This document shows positions 13,690-15,275 of a stretch of DNA of 15,275 nt, in pieces. Source of the stretch: an uncultured Eubacteriales bacterium (GTDB taxonomy: Bacteria > Bacillota > Clostridia > Christensenellales > UBA1242); NCBI GenBank assembly GCA_902796285.1, contig CADBOH010000019.1, positions 1 through 15,275 on the forward strand, read 5' to 3'. The position numbers and the translations under genes were made by a program. The notes below the pieces were generated by a model. The model was given only the letters and a program-made list of their open reading frames with translations, was not told the origin of the DNA and did not search any database. Every line of letters begins with the position of its first letter. Positions within the stretch are counted from its first letter, which is position 1.

Positions 13690-13717
13690 TTGAAGTTTGA
13701 TTGATTATATTTATAAT
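13690..13717 (+). promoter_or_regulatory. Promoter of the secreted surface protein gene
   Basis: TTGAAG (13690-13695), a 16-bp spacer and TATAAT (13712-13717). A second TATAAT overlaps at 13717-13722 but has no well-placed -35. The leader is about 54 nt and A/T-rich, with no clear structured element. Confidence 0.65.
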
Positions 13718-13777
13718 ATAATTAAACTAGCATAAAAAATGATTTTATAGAAAATATAAATAAAAGAGGTGTTTGCG

Positions 13778-15275
13778 ATGTCAAAGAAAATTGTTAAATA
13801 TCTATTAGTGTTTGCCTTGCTTATCTTTACAGCAGGGATTTTTAGTGTAATAGGAATAAACAACACTCAAAGTGAAAATATAAACACTGACATTGAAGCA
13901 AAAGCAGCTGTTGATTTATCTAACGCAAGAAACACAAACGACGATGTTGTTGAAGATATTGTTCGTAACACACAAACATTGACAACAGTTACTGCAAAAG
14001 AAGATGGAACTGGAACTTTACAACAAAGACTTGCAGTAAATTATACAGTTAAGCTTATTCAAAACGCTGCTCAACTTAGTGAACTTGCATACAAGGTTAA
14101 TAATGGAGATAGCAATGAAAACACAACAAACACGGTTTATTTTTTAACAAACAACATTGACTTATCAGGAGAATATTGGACTCCTATTGGAAGGGCAGGC
14201 AACCCTTTTAACGCAATTTTTTATGGCAATGGCTTTACTATTTCAAACATTTTTATAAACGATTTATCTGTTGATAGCAACGCAAATAGCGGATCTGGTC
14301 TTTTTGGTAACAGCACTGGTGTTATTGCCAATCTTAAAACATCAAATGTTGTTGATAACTCTTCAAAAACAAAGAAGAGTATACTTTGTGGTGTAAACAA
14401 TGGTAAAGTTGTTGACTGTAATGTTAATTGGACCATCACTTCAACCACTGTTAATGGAAATGGTGGAAACTTTAAACGCGGAAATAATCCTTGGTATGAA
14501 GACACACAATTAAAACTTACAGATGATAGTGAACTTACTGCAAAATTTGATTACTATCAAACATATTCATCATCAAGTGATGGGTTTTCGGGATTTAGAA
14601 ATAGCACAAGAACATTTTATACAAATATTACACGTCGTGAATATGGTGTAAATGCACCAACCTATGTTTATGTAATTAATCCAGGTTATTATGCAAACAG
14701 CGATCTAGTATACAATTCAGCTGACTCTTCATACAAATTTGAGTGGGCTGCAAAAAATGTTCAAGCAACATTTAATTATGGTTATGGGGCAAACGGGACA
14801 GCTAGAAATAAAATTGTCAATATTGGTTATGACATAAGTTTTTATGCATGGTTTAACACAAACGAAGGATATAAAGATAGGGCAGGATACACACTCAAAG
14901 GCGTTTATGATACAAGCACGTCTGGCACAAAATATAATATTTCAAATATAAGCGACTATGATAAATGTTATCCAAAGTATACACATAATGGAGACAACTT
15001 AACAAGTAATGTATATTTTAATTGGGAGTGGGCGAATAAAACATCAACATTTACAGTTGAACCAATGATTTCAAAAAATGAGAGTAGTGGTGTGGAAATA
15101 GGTGGGGCTGTCAAAAATGTCACTGGTGATAATGTTGTAGTAGCAAGTCAAAAAACATTTCAAACAACAGCCCAATCACAAACATTTGTGATAACATTAA
15201 ACAACGGATATGAAATTGATACAACAAATATTCGTTATGATGAAACTGGGCTCAATGCAAATGATCCTAGTGGAA
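13778..15275 (+). CDS. Large secreted surface protein with GLUG-like and InlB-type repeats, 3' end missing
   Basis: Open for 499 codons to the window edge, with no stop. ATG 13778 is preceded by AGAGGTG (13765-13771). The N-terminus MSKKIVKYLLVFALLIFTAGIF is a signal peptide or anchor (charged residues, then a hydrophobic core to about residue 25). A GLUG-like unit follows: NNIDLSG (126-131), WTPIG (134-138), NGFTISNIFI, then GLFGNSTGVIANL from 174. These beta-solenoid repeats occur in bacterial surface adhesins. Around 369-388, AGYTLKGVYDTSTSGTKYN followed by VYFNWEW resembles a Listeria-Bacteroides/InlB B repeat. Thr, Ser, Asn and Gly are abundant, as in cell-wall proteins. It is probably a surface adhesin; the sorting signal, if any, lies beyond the window. 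Confidence 0.85.
   Translation, partial: MSKKIVKYLLVFALLIFTAGIFSVIGINNTQSENINTDIEAKAAVDLSNARNTNDDVVEDIVRNTQTLTTVTAKEDGTGTLQQRLAVNYTVKLIQNAAQLSELAYKVNNGDSNENTTNTVYFLTNNIDLSGEYWTPIGRAGNPFNAIFYGNGFTISNIFINDLSVDSNANSGSGLFGNSTGVIANLKTSNVVDNSSKTKKSILCGVNNGKVVDCNVNWTITSTTVNGNGGNFKRGNNPWYEDTQLKLTDDSELTAKFDYYQTYSSSSDGFSGFRNSTRTFYTNITRREYGVNAPTYVYVINPGYYANSDLVYNSADSSYKFEWAAKNVQATFNYGYGANGTARNKIVNIGYDISFYAWFNTNEGYKDRAGYTLKGVYDTSTSGTKYNISNISDYDKCYPKYTHNGDNLTSNVYFNWEWANKTSTFTVEPMISKNESSGVEIGGAVKNVTGDNVVVASQKTFQTTAQSQTFVITLNNGYEIDTTNIRYDETGLNANDPSG

Noticed and set aside
14221..14505. Antisense ORF in the surface protein region
   Set aside because: The plus strand is open for 499 codons with signal sequence and ribosome binding site; the minus frame has neither.
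1..15275. CRISPR arrays, insertion sequences, phage modules, tRNA or rRNA genes, or recoded UGA
   Set aside because: No regularly spaced repeats, transposase or integrase motifs, or tRNA arm signatures were seen; Trp is TGG and stops are TAA or TGA in the usual way.

Overview
The window is strongly AT-rich bacterial chromosome from around the replication origin, most likely of an anaerobic Bacillota (Clostridia-like or a related uncultured gut lineage). The evidence is the rsmG-parA-parB cluster next to two perfect parS sites, the neighbouring dnaA, dnaN and recF genes, strong AAGGAG/GGAGG ribosome binding sites, sigma-A type promoters, a rubrerythrin typical of anaerobes, and standard stop usage (almost all TAA, with TGG for Trp). 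No finer taxonomic call is supported.

Layout. 1-203: 3' end of rsmG. 313-2089: parA-parB (8-nt overlap), then a terminator and two parS palindromes 49 bp apart (2154-2218). 2292-2834: rubrerythrin with its own promoter and terminator. 2990-3298: a 102-residue protein of unknown function. A strong hairpin terminator at 3338-3366 separates it from the convergent block. 3362-6893 (minus): two coupled half-transporter genes forming a heterodimeric ABC exporter. 6988-7515 (minus): dUTPase. 7558-7995 (minus): an unrecognised 145-residue protein. 8005-9105 (minus): dnaN. 9106-9377: the probable oriC, with DnaA boxes, an AT-rich stretch and a 10-bp inverted repeat. 9378-10730 (minus): dnaA. 10731-10887: a divergent promoter region. 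10888-11949 (plus): recF. 11981-12469 (plus): a two-helix membrane protein of unknown function. 12511-13575 (minus): trpS. 13778 to the end (plus): the first 499 codons of a large secreted surface protein with GLUG-like and InlB/List-Bact-type repeats.

How the genes work together. DnaA, DnaN, RecF and dUTPase serve replication start, processivity, repair and clean nucleotide pools. ParA/ParB and the parS sites segregate the newly copied origin. The gene order differs from the familiar dnaA-dnaN-recF operon: dnaA-dnaN-(unknown)-dut runs on the minus strand and recF diverges from dnaA. Minus-strand genes to the left and recF to the right would both be co-directional with replication if forks leave from the dnaA/recF region.

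Notable signals. recF and the membrane-protein gene behind it have extended -10 promoters whose predicted start site falls on the A of the ATG, with no Shine-Dalgarno sequence, so both mRNAs look leaderless. The two ABC subunits together build one consensus and one degenerate ATP site. A palindrome overlaps the -35 of the distal dnaA promoter. A terminator-like hairpin lies in the dUTPase leader. I found no CRISPR array, tRNA, rRNA, insertion sequence or phage module, and no clear new defence system. The novelty here is regulatory and organisational, plus three unknown proteins.
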